Notes under the pieces: model-generated
Databases searched by the model: none
Seen by the model: only the letters and a program-made list of their open reading frames with translations
What the model was told of the DNA's origin: nothing
Shown: positions 1 through 12,625 of the stretch, piece by piece
Layout: each line of letters opens with the position of its first letter
Numbering within the stretch: position 1 is the stretch's first letter
NCBI GenBank assembly: GCA_025331565.1
Contig: JAFREQ010000035.1
Coordinates: 3,968,001-4,032,000, forward strand
Origin: Holacanthus passer
Lineage: Eukaryota; Chordata; Actinopteri; Pomacanthidae
Direction of reading: 5' to 3'
DNA length: 64,000 bases
Program-made: the position numbers and the translations under genes

Positions 1-3000
1 CCCGATAAGAGCTGAGAAGGAAAATGAATAGGAAAATAAATGGAAAGAGAAAAGGCTAAATCAAAAGAGCAACGCTGAGCAAAAGTTAGAGAGCGAGACA
101 GTAGGAAAGAGTAAGTGTGAGAGAAATGCAAAGGAGGGAAAAAAACAGACAGCAGCAGTGCAGCGAGCGAGGCTTCTTAAGCATGCTGGACCGTGCACGC
201 AGATGGAGTTAAACCATGCAGGAGAGTGAACGTATGCAAGACACATGCAGCTCAAAGAATAGCTCAAAGTGGAGTCTGTATATCAAAACTGCTTTTGTCT
301 TTATGTAACAGTAAGTGACCATGTTTCAGTCCTTGATGCATCTTTGTCAGGTCAAACAATTACCACCCGGTGTTAAACATTACAGTATATATTGACGGCA
401 TATATTGATCACCTGCTGCCTGTTGTCATTACAAATACATGTGATATAGTATCGTGAACCAGTCAAGCAAAGTACACATAGCCATGATGAGGGTGAGAGT
501 CAGTGTCAGTGGGGGGGTCGCGGGCCTTGTTGATGAGGCCACTTGACTGTTCTTGTGATGTGAGGTTTTTGGACTTGATGGACCTCAGCTTCCTACAGGA
601 GGGGTTGGTCATAATCTTTGTTGAAAAGATTAATGCCACATCCTTAGATTAATTTATATGTCATGCTTTCGATTTCTATATGATCCATTTAGATAGAAAC
701 AGTCTGGAGGAATTGATCACTATTCTCTCCTGAGCAAATCACATCATTGACATTTGATAAACCAATTCTTATTGTCCTATAATCATAGCACACAACAAGA
801 AGATCCCGTATCATGAGGTAAAAGCTGGTTAAATCTAAAACACCCCTTCGTCCGTGCAGTTTCTTCCTCACTCTGAAAGGCCATTACAGGAGTGGTTCTG
901 TACACAGTGCAACTTTACAACTGGTTGTATTACACCCGATAGAGAGCACAAGTGTTTTCTAAAGTGTTTTCTAAACCGTTGCTGTTCCAGTTTTTATGTG
1001 TCGGCGTTTGCCACCTGTGGTCCTAAAGTCGTTTCATATAGACTTATTCAACTAACAAGCTAATTCATCATTAAAATGAAAGTGTATTTTTTTATCGATT
1101 AAACCACCTCTTTATTTCTCCGCTTAGACATTTTGTAATTACCCAGAAAATTTTGACAGCATGCTCAATTTATCCTGCGCATTTTTTTTTTTTTTTTTTG
1201 AGCAAATCACTCTCAAGCCACTCTCTGAAACCTTCACCTTTTACCAACTTCTAAATTTCCATTTCGCATAAATTATGCTTTGGGAGCCACCAGAGACGAG
1301 GACAATGATTTTGTGTATTTAATTAGCTAAGCTGGTGGTGCTGTTGTGCACTGGTGCTGGACTGATAAAATCACATGCATGCGCAGCAGCCGGTGAATCG
1401 ATAGCAGGCTGGAGGGTGAAAAATGAGAATATGCAGCATAAAGCACTGAACCCTGAGCCTCAGATTGGGATGGAGTCGCCTCACAGGGGGGGGGCAGCTC
1501 ACAATGCCAGTCCTCCGAAAATGCCTTCAGCTGCCTCCCACTTTCACTTAGGTAAAACCCGCATGGAGTAATTTGTGGACCAGAGCTAAATCCTGAATTA
1601 GTGGCTCGATGTTTTTAGTATTGATTAATGAACTAGTGCTACAGCAGTGAACTGCAGGGTGGCAGCACTTGTAATTTTGTATCCCCTCTGGACTCCTATC
1701 TGTCTCAACTCTTCCTCTTCCTCATCCTTCTCTCCCCCATCACTCTGCCCTGCTTTCCCAGGATTGTTGCCTGTGTGCTGTAAATTTACCATTCATAAAT
1801 TATTCATAAATATCAATTTGTAAATATATGGCAGCTCCAAGCCATTTTCAGTTTTATTCAACTGTAAGAAGTTTGCTACATTGAGTATTCGCCCACACTC
1901 ACCTCTGCAAGGCCATACTATAAAGCAGTTAATTACCACTTCTGTGATGTGATTTCCTGAGCCTGCCTTTCAAGATGGGACTACAAAAAAAAAAAAAAAA
2001 AACCCACCTCTACTTCAGTTAGTCATATCACATTGATAGACAGAATACCAGATAGCATAATAACATTTAATCACGCCCTCATGTCAGTCATATCGCTCTC
2101 TAATTACGCTGCAAAATAATAGAATACAAAGACCGCCTCGCTGTCCCGGCCCATTACTGACGATCAAACACAAGACGATAGCAAGTCTTTATGAGACATA
2201 AACGTCCTTTTTGTGTCTTCTATGTATCGAGACGGCAAAAAAAAAAAATATACCAGGCCTTGAAAGACAGGGGGTTTATTTTGGAAGATGAAGGCTTTAC
2301 TGATGGATGCACGCAGCTTGTATGCTCAAGTAAACACACACAAATGAATACGTGTGCATCAAGGTCTTCCATTAAAATTTAAGAGCTGGTTCTTCTTTCA
2401 TGTTTGTTTTATTGGCTGCATAAAATATCTAAAAGTTCTATTGTCTTTATCAAAAATACGGGAACTGAATCATTCGCCGTGTCTTTTCGCTGTGAAGTCG
2501 TCTTTTCTTTGTCCAAATCGAAGATGGTCAGACTGCTCTGCCTCTGCCAAGTGAGGAAAGATAACGCCCCGTTTGTCTTCTGTCAAATCCTCAGAAGGGC
2601 TGCTCCGCTTTCGGGGTGATGACATGAGCGTCTGTCAGGAGCACAGTTTTTAACTACGGGTTCATCGTAGCACTGCGCTGTCTGTGTGCGAGCGAATGAG
2701 AGAAAGAGGGAGGCAGAGGTTTGTTAGGATGGATTGACACAAGTGGGGGGTGGGGGGCTTTAGAGAAAGTGAGAAAGTGCAAGCGGAATAATAAAAAGTT
2801 GAAAAGCAGCAGCTCTAATCAGTTCCACAACTAGCTGGCCTGCATGCCCCCTCGCTCTGCATTACCAAGCTTCATCTCTATGGTAATGCTCCCAGCCACT
2901 GGAGTTCATTTCCACAATTTCCTAAAGCAGGCCAACAGAGATATCAACGTGCAAAAAAAAAAAAAATTGTCAATGCATACTCATGCTGTATTTCTATTGT

Positions 3001-5089
3001 ATGCATGACCCAGGGGAATAAAAGTGAGGTTGAGTGGTTCGAGTGTCTAAAGGGGAGAGAGAGCGACAAAAACAATGACTAATGTAATATTGTACGAGAA
3101 GAAACACTTGTAACACTTTTAGTATCATCCGACTTGATTCTCTGTATCTCTGCGCAATTTGAATCCTAATTTTTCAACCTTTCTGGCCACATTACAGTCT
3201 ATGTGAAACATGCTAAGTATCTGACAGGCAGCACATTAATGACCATTGATCTCGATTGGCCGGGCGGCATCCTGCTACTTAGAAATTAGTCAATCGTCTG
3301 CCGTGGAGCTGGCTCACAGACACAAATGTACGTGGGCACGGTCGCTCATGTACACAAACTCCACAGTGTACTCTCCATCACGGGCTGTTTCATTGACAGC
3401 ATCGCCTCCAGAGCCTAATCAATATTGGCCATGAAAAGTCACCAGATCTCCTCCTCTCAGTGGAATCATTCATCAACCCGAGCCACGGCTGCAGCTATAA
3501 TAAGAGATTGTAACACAAGTCTCGAGGTAAACATCTCTGATTGTTTTATTACACTTCGAATTAGCCTGTTTTCGGATGCTGTCCTTTAATAACTATTTAA
3601 TCCATCATCTGGGTGCCTGGGTGCCCGTGCCCCCGGGTGACACCGGGTGCTTTATCTTTGTTATGACTCATCCGACGGGCCCCACTCGCACCGAGCGTTT
3701 ATTCAAATAACAGATATTACAGCTATTAAGCATATTACATGCAATTGGATGGGCTACACACCCCAGCTCTCATAAATCTTTGATTGTGCAGTCGCAACAA
3801 ATTGGTGGATGGCTCTCAAGGGCAAGTGTGGTAACATTTTCAAAGCAATGGTAGGGAAACGAGCGGAGGAGAGCCGACTGGGTTGATTGATAGGAGACAT
3901 TAAATGTTTAATTCAAACATTTTATGACGATTTTCTCCTTCTTCTTTTCAGTATTGAGTCAGTTCAACCAAATTGCACACAGTTTTTTTTTTTTTTTAAG
4001 AACTACTTTTTCTCTCCACCAAAAGCTATTTACAGCAGGTTATGGGGATTATTGCGTCTAGAGTAATCCGGGGATTGTTTTTGGAAAGAAATGAAATCAC
4101 CTCTATGCTGTTGGGGGTTTGGGGTATGGACAGAAATCTCAGAGGCAGATGTCTAAAAACCTTGGCTAATAAAGTACAAACTGCATGGGTGGATACCACG
4201 AGAGGTACAGTAAGTAGGAAATTATGTTTGTTGGTGAAGCAGCCCTTTAAATAATTGAGTAATTTGAGATGTGCTGTAGCAGCTGGCTATAAGATTTAGC
4301 ACAAATTTTGAGGTATTGATGCACAGCCTGTGCATTTTACACTGCCAGTTGGCCTTTGCATGGTGCTGAATAACAATAACTCAAGAGTCAAACTTAAGTG
4401 AACGCTCTCAGTTCTGTCTTCAGTTTGACTGTGCAGCGGCCATTTCTGCATATTATGTATATTTTTTGGTAGAGACAACTGTTCTGAACAAGGCCCCCGT
4501 TTTCCTTTTGTCTGTGCTGCCTTTTGTTGCATGTTTCTCTTTCAAATGCCGGGTAATTATCCCAGTTAGGGATGAATCCAAACAGCATGGCGGCCATAGA
4601 AATTACAAACAAGCTGTGTCGCGCTGGATGTCAAATTTTCTGTTGGCTGTTTTCGAGCTCTCTTGTGTATGCGGAAGGAGAGGATCGGGAGGAGATCACT
4701 GATGCACCAATGAATGCACGCCACATGACCCTAAAGGGTATTATCCACTTGCAGCTGTGCAATGGTGCTGTATATTTCAAAAAAAAACCCTTGCTAGAAC
4801 AGCGGGGTCTTTAAAAACATCTTGGAAGATGTAGGAAGAGATGTAGCATTGTGGACTGTTTTTCTCATATATATTTTGTTTTATTTAAAGGCAAATCAGG
4901 GAGTTGTCATCATTTCACACTTTTTTGTTTTGTTGTTGTTCTTCTTCTTCCAGTCACATGTCAAACACAGAAACAAGATCTGATCGAGACCAGGCAGCTA
5001 CTTTAAGTTTTTGACCATAAAAGAGAAAAAAAAAAGGAGAAAATGTTTCTTTGTCAAGCCACAAAAGCATTATTTTCTGCTTCCTCCCT

Positions 5090-5460
5090 CCCTCCTGGTC
5101 TTCATGCATCCACTCTGACACCCTTTCAGCTTACCCACAATGCTGCAGCCCTGCTTGTCTTCAGCCTCCATAAATTCTTCAAAATAAACCGGGCTCCTCT
5201 CTGCACTGCACTGGCACCCAGTGGCTGCTCACACACAGCTCAAAACACTGTTGTTAGTCTTGGAGACTACCAAGGGCACAGCACCCCCGTATCTCCAGAT
5301 CATGATTCAACCCTACAGCCTCAGCTTCTGCTTCACTAGTCCCTCCCTTCTCTGTATTAAACTGCCCACCGCTCTGCCCTGTCCTGACTCTTCAACCCTG
5401 CCTCGGGTTGGACTCTTCTCTCCTACCGGCGCTCCAGTGGAGAAGTAATCTTTCCACCTG
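5090..5460 (+). mobile_element. Decayed LINE fragment, C-terminal reverse-transcriptase region
   Basis: The forward translation resembles the conserved tail of fish L2/CR1/Rex-type non-LTR reverse transcriptases. A segment reading LTHNAAALLVFSLHKF is followed, after a frameshift near 5210, by HWHPVAAHTQLKTLLLV and then KGTAPPYLQIMIQPYS. This matches the family pattern 'HNAAARLV...LHWLPV...FK.L...YK...G.AP.YL'. At least one frameshift and several substitutions show it is inactive. The element family name is not certain; the retroposon origin is fairly sure. Confidence 0.7.
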
Positions 5461-8400
5461 AGTCACAACTGCAATCACTTCTTATCTGACACATTCTGAG
5501 AACTCTCTCTCTTCAGCGTCCAGCTCACCTCTGAACTCCAGCTCTGTGCCCGGCCTGACTCATATCCTGCATCTCTGCAGCAAAATGCACAATAGCAAGA
5601 CATTTGTTGTTCTTGTTGCTGTGTGATTTCATTATTGCATGTGCAACTGTTTATTAGCTGAACATAATTGCTAAGGGATCAACATTTCTTGCAGCTAATG
5701 GTTTAACATTTTCTGTTTACACTCTGGAATATCCAATCAGCTCATGCCTTATACCATTTTGTGCAGCCTCCCACCAAAATATATTTTTTTGAGTCCAAAA
5801 ACAAGACTCTCTACAGTCTACACATGACGTGCACCAACATGAACACACAGAAACACCGATGTTACTTGAGTAACCCTGCTCCCAGTCGTCTTTCCTTTGG
5901 CACAGAGAAAGAGCAGCCTCTAGTGGTGAAAATTGTGATTGCGTTTTTTTTTCCCCCCCATTTTCCTGCCGTTCAGTTAGTTATTTATTCATCATTACGG
6001 AAAGTGCAGACTCTCTGATTTCACACACGCTCACAGGATCATAACTTGTGCACTCCGATGTTATTCTCTAAGTGGTCATTAAAGTGTGGCAGGATGCAGT
6101 TCAGTGCTGGATCATTTGACAGGATTGTGTAAACGAAGCATAACTATTAAGAGGTAATAGGCAAAAATTTGGATCAGGAAATCCAGCAATTGCCAACTCA
6201 TATCGACTATAATTTAGTTTTAATGGTTAGCGATGGTGTTTTGGTTCCTGTAAAACCATATCATTCTGGTTGCTCAAACCTAAGCCTTATGTCAACCTTA
6301 CTCTCAGTTGGTGATTCTGTCGAGTTTCTGCTCAAGATGCTAAAATTCTTTTTTCATATTTGCAACCGTCTGGCTCTCATTTCCTGTAATTTGCAAGAAG
6401 ATCTTACTTTCCGATCTTAATTGCTGAGATATGGCGATATGCGGAGTCATCACAACACGGCTCAGCCTCAAGTTCCATGAGGCGTTTTGCACAAATTCAG
6501 TGTAATGCAACTGACAACATGAACATTGAAATTATCACCCAAACTGTCTTCTGTAAATGCCTATTACTTTTTAAAGAGCTACCTCGCTGTGTTCAGCTTT
6601 GACCTGAGAAGGTTGCACATGCTCAATTAGCAGCCGAGCCAGAACAGAGACTGTGATAATCAGGATATAGCCTTTGTAAGCTTGGCACTAAGGATTCCAA
6701 TGTATATTCAATAGTCATTTCCTCGGAGGAATTAGGGAGTCTTTGTTAGTGCTTGCATCAGTCCACAAAGGCAGCTTCTAAATGAGTGGAAAAGAGCATC
6801 CTGCATGCCTTACAGTTTACTCTGGAAACTGTGGATGCACGTATAATCCGTCTTGTGAACTGATGCGCTGGCTGTCCCACAGTTGTTTCTAAAATTGAAT
6901 TTCTGAATGCCAGTGTGTGCCATTCAAACCTGCAGAGGAGGCCTATAATGAGTCTCTGGTAGTTTGTACAATTTGCCCTCTAAATCTACTGCTTTTATGA
7001 CTCTACTTTCAGATTTACAAAGTGTTTAGCCAAAAGCTTATTGTTATTTTAGCCTTATTTGGTGGACGAGTCCGAATTTTTACAGGAGATGTGACAGAAA
7101 AAAACGGAGCCCATCGGTGAACGCGATTTTCCATTTGATATCACTATTGAAAAAAAAAAGCACCATTAGCCTGCATTGTTGTCGAGATGAGCCTCGAAGT
7201 TGCGGATAATGAACCCGAGCCGTTGTGAAATGCTGGTGCAGTTAAGATGTAGTGAGTGCGGTTTAATGCGTCTGATCGGCGCTGCGATGTGAGGATGAGG
7301 TTTCTGCACGGACGAAACGGCACAGGAACCAATTACCTCAGACAATGTTTAGATAAGTACCACTCAATATCAGTTACACAGTCACAAACTCAGATAAATC
7401 TACTCACCACAACATCTGCGTGAACACCTGCTCTCACGCGAGTGACTTGTAGCCTTTGTGCCTATTACGAACTCAGATAGACAGACTCGAACAAACACAC
7501 AGAGAGAGACAAAGGATTATTTTTTCTAAATTGACTTGTAGATAGCTCTCATCTGTGCCTATCACCAGCCTGCGATTTGGGAGGAGAGAGCAGGTGTAGC
7601 TGGGAATAAGATATGGAAGGAATAAGCTTGGGACAAAGCTGAGCAAACAGCGAGTAATTGTTACACTCTATAGGAGAAATACTGACATGGATTCCTGGCT
7701 GTGAAATATAGAAAAAATATATTTGCATGTGAGACCTGAGCTTGGGTGTGCTTTAATAATCAGATGTATCTTTACTGTGTTTGAATTGAAATAGTACACA
7801 CAGAGGGCAGGAACAGACGTGGAGAATGAGAGAGAGAGGAAATGTAAGAGAGAGCTTTAATATATATGCATGAACCCGGTCCGGGAATATTTGTATTCAT
7901 CCCGCCAGATATAATTTGTAAAGCTTATGTTTTGGAGATTCTCATTCAAATGGGAAGAGTTTGCCACTTGTAGACTCAAGTAGGATAGGAGGCCTGTTTG
8001 GCCGGGATGGAGCCCGGTGTCCGCTGGCCTTAATGAACACACATGGGTACTGAATGAAACATGAGTAAATACACAAGTCTACCAGCAAGACTTAAATGTG
8101 AGGTGGTGCATGGGAGGTTGTTAACTGTGTGAGGCTGTGTGAGGGGGGGGGTGCGGAAGTCTGATTCCTAAATGAGCTCTACAATAATGGGCTGGGTAGC
8201 TAGAAAGAGTGTAGATTAAACCAGGAGTAGGTCTTAATCTAGAAGACCTGATTTTTTTTTCTAAATTAGCGAATGGAGTCTTGGATGAAGTTTCAGCCCC
8301 CTGTGTTAGTCCTCATTAGCGGCAGTATGTACACACAGCTCTGGCCCGAGCTCCTCGTGAGAGCTGGAACAGATCACAAAAAGTCCACAGTTTAATGGAA

Positions 8401-8631
8401 CTAGAAGAGTCAAATTAGGCAAAATGATGGCGGTGGAGGACTGAAATGTTCACGAGCATGCACGCGTATATGTTACACTGTATCTCTGCAACATTTTTTA
8501 CATGTCATGTTAGGAAAAGCACAAGTCTAATTAAAAATATTATCAGGACTGTATATGTCAGTGACAGTTGCAAGGCTCTGACTCACTGTCACACTATCAT
8601 GGTTTACAGGGAATAAAAAAGTGGCCATCAT

Positions 8632-8985
8632 TAAAAGAATAGCTTGACATTTATGGAAATGAGCTTATTTGCTTATTTCTCTTATTAAGCTGGATGAGAG
8701 GACTGACTCCACTCTCGTGTCTATAGGGTAAATACGGAGCTCCAGACTGCAGCTGGTTATTAGAGTTAAAGGAAAAAAAATAGCCCGGCTCTGTCCAACA
8801 GTAACAAAATAAGCCCACCAGCACCTCTACAGCTCACTAATTAACACATTATATCTCGTTTGTTTAATCAAAGACAATTAGCAGCTTTACTGGGAGGTTA
8901 TGTACCAGACTATTTCTTGGCTGGGAGCAGTAACTTAGCAGTAACTCTGCTTTTTTGCCTGGTAACTCATCAGGGCCTGAAAAAA
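8632..8985 (+). repeat. Percomorph interspersed repeat
   Basis: The sequence matches from memory a very common percomorph repeat: an 'AGCTTGACATTTATGG' start, a 'CCGGCTCTGTCCAACAGTAAC' type centre, a 'CACCTCTACAGCTCACTAAT' segment, then 'GGACTATTTCTTGGC'-like sequence and a 'GCCTGGTAACTCATCAG' end. No coding capacity is seen. The class (SINE or non-autonomous DNA element) cannot be settled by eye. Boundaries are approximate. Confidence 0.55.
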
Positions 8986-11864
8986 TGTAATTGCACACAT
9001 TAAACTAAACAAGATATGTTTCCCCCTTTTTCCAGTCTTTTGAGGAAGCGAGCGTAGTCTTATATTACTATTGAAGACTTTGTCATAGTGGGACAAATGT
9101 TACTAAGAACTTTAACATTGGCTCTATTCAAGTGTCCCATTAAGCCATGACAGTGAGACAGGATGAAACCAAAGCAGATAAATGGAATTCAGCCATCACT
9201 TTTATTTAATTTGTGGTATTTTTCTTATTGTCAAAATATGTCAAAACGCCCTCAGTGAAAAAGGCCTATTAGAAGAAACACGTTGTAGGTTGAAGGCGAA
9301 CACAACCAGATGTCCAGCAAATGTGTTGTCACACAGATAATTAATGTAACTCAACTAGTTTGATATAGTCACAATAAATCCAGATGGGTATGCAGGTTCA
9401 CACCGGTGTCTGTTCTTCTATAGACCATTATAGACATTGTGGCTCATCGTGGGAGAAGGACAGGTGCAACTATTAATGATAAATATTATGTCTCTGTTCC
9501 ATTTAAGTTTCAGTAAGAATTATCAAGAGACCAGCGAACGCATTGATTCTACTGCTGCTCATTAAATTTAAGCTTGTTAGGCCGAGTCAATCTTTAACAA
9601 ATGTCACTGAGCCGCTTCAAGGTGAGATAAGTTAACCAACCTAACAGCCAAACCATATTGTTACCATTTGTGTAAAATTATCTTTGCTGAAAGATGCACA
9701 CCTGACTTATACTGTTAACCATATTGGGATGTTTGGGTTGTAAAGGTACCGATAAATGTTTCCTTCTCTAATGAGCTGTCGGCTGAATAGATCCCCTTTC
9801 TGCTACATATATACACACAAATGCACAAGTCCAAGGAAGCGTGGTCTCACTTAAACCACGTAAACAGAAATCTTCAGGACTGACTGTTCTGAATTTGCCG
9901 CCTCACCACTTAACCCCTGCGAGAAGAGACAGATGGCGCAACAATCCACGCTCGCTTTAGATGCTTTTCCATCAAGGGTGGAAGAAGAAGGAGAAGGTTA
10001 AGGACAGTTAACAATTTTAGGTGCTGCAAAAAAAAAAAAAAAAAAAAAAGTCTTTACACTTTTCTCATCCTCCAAATTGAGTCGGTTTTGTTTTTGAGTA
10101 ACTCTGCTGCAAAGATACATCGCCCTCTTGCGCTGTACGTCTTTCAACCCCAGAATGTGAATGGGAGTTGTGAGCAAAATGAATGTCAAGGACAGTCCAC
10201 ATCTCGGCCTTGAAAATCCATAAAGCTACATATCGTCTTGGTCCACACACCTCGGAAGGTTCTCTGAGCCTCAGCGTGAAGCTGGCTGATTTAATTTAGC
10301 AATCAATATGTTTTCTGTGAGCATAAGCCACGGTAATCTTTTTACAGCACCTCTTCTCTCCCTCTCTCCTCTCATCCTCTGCCCTTGAGTCAATCCTTCC
10401 ACCCCTCCATTGTAACGCCGAGGCTGTGATTGCGTCTAACAGGCTTTTGTGGTTCGAGGAAGCAAAGGGAGAGACAGAAAGAGAGGATGAAAAATTGATA
10501 TCGAGGAGAGTGTAGCTACCGCCCCCTCTCCTTCCTCCTCCTTCCCCTCCGGTCTCTGTGGCACAAGGTCTGCGCTCTGAGACTTGGTCCCATAAAAGTG
10601 GATTATGGGAATTGCTGCTGCTTACCATGCTCTCAGAATGCAGCAAGACAACTCATCTTTTTTGACAGGAAATGAACTGCGGCCGCTTCGGTTCAACCGG
10701 GACGGCCTGTCTGCTGAACAAAAACGGAGCTGAGTGCGCACTATCTGTCTACTTGTAGGAGTGCTGCTATTTATTTCGGGAGTGATTTGTCCGCTGTGAT
10801 ATGGTGTGGAGGTGTGAAGTGAAGAACATGTTTAGAGCTAATATTCCATTCAAACATAGCGGCTCTGTGTGCAGCAGAGAGGGAGATTATAGGGGGTCTG
10901 TCTTGTCTCTGTTCTGTCCTCATACTGGGACATAAATGGTTTCTTTATTGGGTCAGCAAGCATCACATACACACACATATGAATTTGACTTGTACTTGTC
11001 CTTAGAACTCAATTATCATGAGCAACCGATGACTCTTGCTCCTTCAATCTTACCTCTGTGAGGCCGAGCAGACGAAAAGTGTCAGCGTGTGAAACATTAT
11101 CATAGAAAAACCCGCCAGACCGAAAAACAGGGAAATCTCCAAATCCCTGCCCTTGAATGATTCAGGAGGCCAGCAGCTGGACGGGGCACTGAGACATGTA
11201 CGGATTGTTGATATTTACTGTGAACCGGTGTTGTTGAGTTATTTTCATGCAGTTTAGAATCTGGTAGCTGCACCCCTGACTGTTAAATCTGTCTGGGATC
11301 TCGGCATGGCTCGGTAACTTGACAGTACGGTCAAAGGCCGACATCATCCGGCTCATACAGACAGGAGAGTCCGTCAACATCCAAGTCCTCGGGCGATTTT
11401 TCAATAAACCATAATCAGGCTCAGCTCATGTTCTTCACCCGGAGTCTCAGCTCCTCCCTTCAGGCGGACGGTGCAAGGTTCCTCTAAACAGTTTCAGACT
11501 GTCCTTTGTCCCCATGTCCATTAAAGCCCTTAACACCACCTGGACTGAAATACGTCTAGCTGGTCATCATTGTTATATATTGTACTATGTGTGCACTTTT
11601 TTCTGATGTAGACGGACATGTGCAATCGATGGATGAGTGTATTTGTGTTTTCATTTTCAAATTTTTTATTGTTGTTTCTCACTGGGACAATCAAGTCTGT
11701 CTTATCTGATCTTAAGCACAGTTTTTAGATAAAGTAGAGGTGTAATACTTGGTTGTCACTATAGGTTGTTACCTTTCATTGCAAACAGTTGCTGGATAGT
11801 TGCCTTATAAATACTGCAATCAATGCAGGTCTTAGCATGACGTATCTTCATGTACCAAAATATG

Positions 11865-12441
11865 CAGTGGTAGAATCTAATGAAATACATTTACTCAATT
11901 GATGTACTCCAGGACAAATTTGAGGTACTTATACTTCACTTGAGTATCTTATTCTCATTTTTAAATATAGTACTTTTTACGTCACTACATTTATTTTACA
12001 GTTTTAGTCACTTTACAAGTTACTTTACAAATTCTGATTTTTACATAGAAAACATACTTTGGCCTCTGTGTAATTGGGACAAGAAAGTTTTACAAACCAA
12101 ACCACCAAATAATTAATTTGCATAATTAAATCATAATTAATAGCTGCAGTCCTGAAAAACTGTGATCTCCACTTCAACCAATGACAACAGTAAAATCCTG
12201 CTTTTTGCATTAGTACATGAGTAATAGTAATCTAATAATATATAGTATAGTGTAGCAGGGAACATTTTTCTGCATTGATTACTTTTACTTTCGATACTTT
12301 AAGTACATTTTCCTTATTATACTTTCACACTTTTACTGTACATACTTTTTACTTAGATATTTTCAATGCAGGACTTGTACTTGTAACAGTATTTTACAGT
12401 GTGGTATTAGTACTTTTACTTTGTTCTTACTTCTAGTTTGA
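11865..12441 (+). mobile_element. CAGTGGTGGAA-family non-autonomous element, near full length (copy 1)
   Basis: It begins CAGTGGTAGAA and is built of repeated 'AAGTAC', 'GTACTT' and 'TTACTTTTACTT' words. The middle (about 11968-12060) and the 3' part ('GATACTTTAAGTACATTTT', then 'GCAGGACTTGTACTTGTAA') match a repeat very common in percomorph fish. Termini of the CAGTGGTGGAA type suggest a hAT-like miniature element, but this class is inferred. Two further copies lie at 15201-15505 and, reversed, at 24290-24571. Its degraded 3' end stops about 60 bases before an ASTN2 exon. Confidence 0.65.
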
Positions 12442-12460
12442 GCAACTAAATGTGGTTTGC

Positions 12461-12488
12461 CTTTCTTTCTTTCTTTCTTTCTTTCTTT
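12461..12488 (+). repeat. (CTTT)7 microsatellite
   Basis: Seven uninterrupted CTTT units are followed by TTTCTTTCCCAG at the splice acceptor. The repeat therefore supplies most of the polypyrimidine tract of the exon at 12501. Length variation here would alter the tract directly. Confidence 0.97.
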
Positions 12489-12500
12489 TTTCTTTCCCAG

Positions 12501-12625
12501 GGACAACAACTTCATCAAGGACTTCCCCCAGCTCGCCGACGGTCTCATGGTCATCCCCTTACCGGTAGAAGAACAGTGTCGAGGGGTGTTGTCTGAGCCC
12601 CTCCCCAACCTGCAGCTCCTCACAG
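12501..12625 (+). CDS. astn2: Astrotactin-2 internal exon a (MACPF region)
   Basis: The exon lies between a TTTCCCAG acceptor and an ACAG|GTCAGG donor. Its first base completes a codon and its last base opens one (41 whole codons between), so it joins in frame to 13726. It encodes DNNFIKDFPQLADGLMVIP and continues with an EEQCRGVLSEPLPNLQLLT stretch, which I recognise as the astrotactin signature entering the MACPF domain. Astrotactins are neuronal membrane proteins. ASTN2 controls surface levels of ASTN1 and other neuronal proteins during glial-guided migration and at synapses. ASTN1 and ASTN2 are similar here; the nested TRIM32 gene decides for ASTN2. The acceptor tract is a CTTT microsatellite next to a transposon-like repeat. 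Confidence 0.93.

Larger units (their letters stand above)
1..12500 (+). other. ASTN2 intron (3' part), upstream of first visible exon
   Basis: No convincing exon is seen here on either strand. The open frames present are short and carry homopolymer or repeat residues. The first visible ASTN2 exon begins in the middle of a codon at 12501, so this stretch is read as the 3' part of one long intron. It holds poly-A/T runs (about 1182-1199, 1984-2001, 10028-10049), a decayed LINE piece (5090-5460), a fish repeat (8632-8985) and a transposon-like repeat near its end (11865-12441). A small upstream exon encoding part of the EGF/MACPF region could be missed by eye. Confidence 0.6.

Noticed and set aside
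11880..12210. Open frames around 11880-12210
   Set aside because: They lie wholly within a dispersed non-coding repeat.
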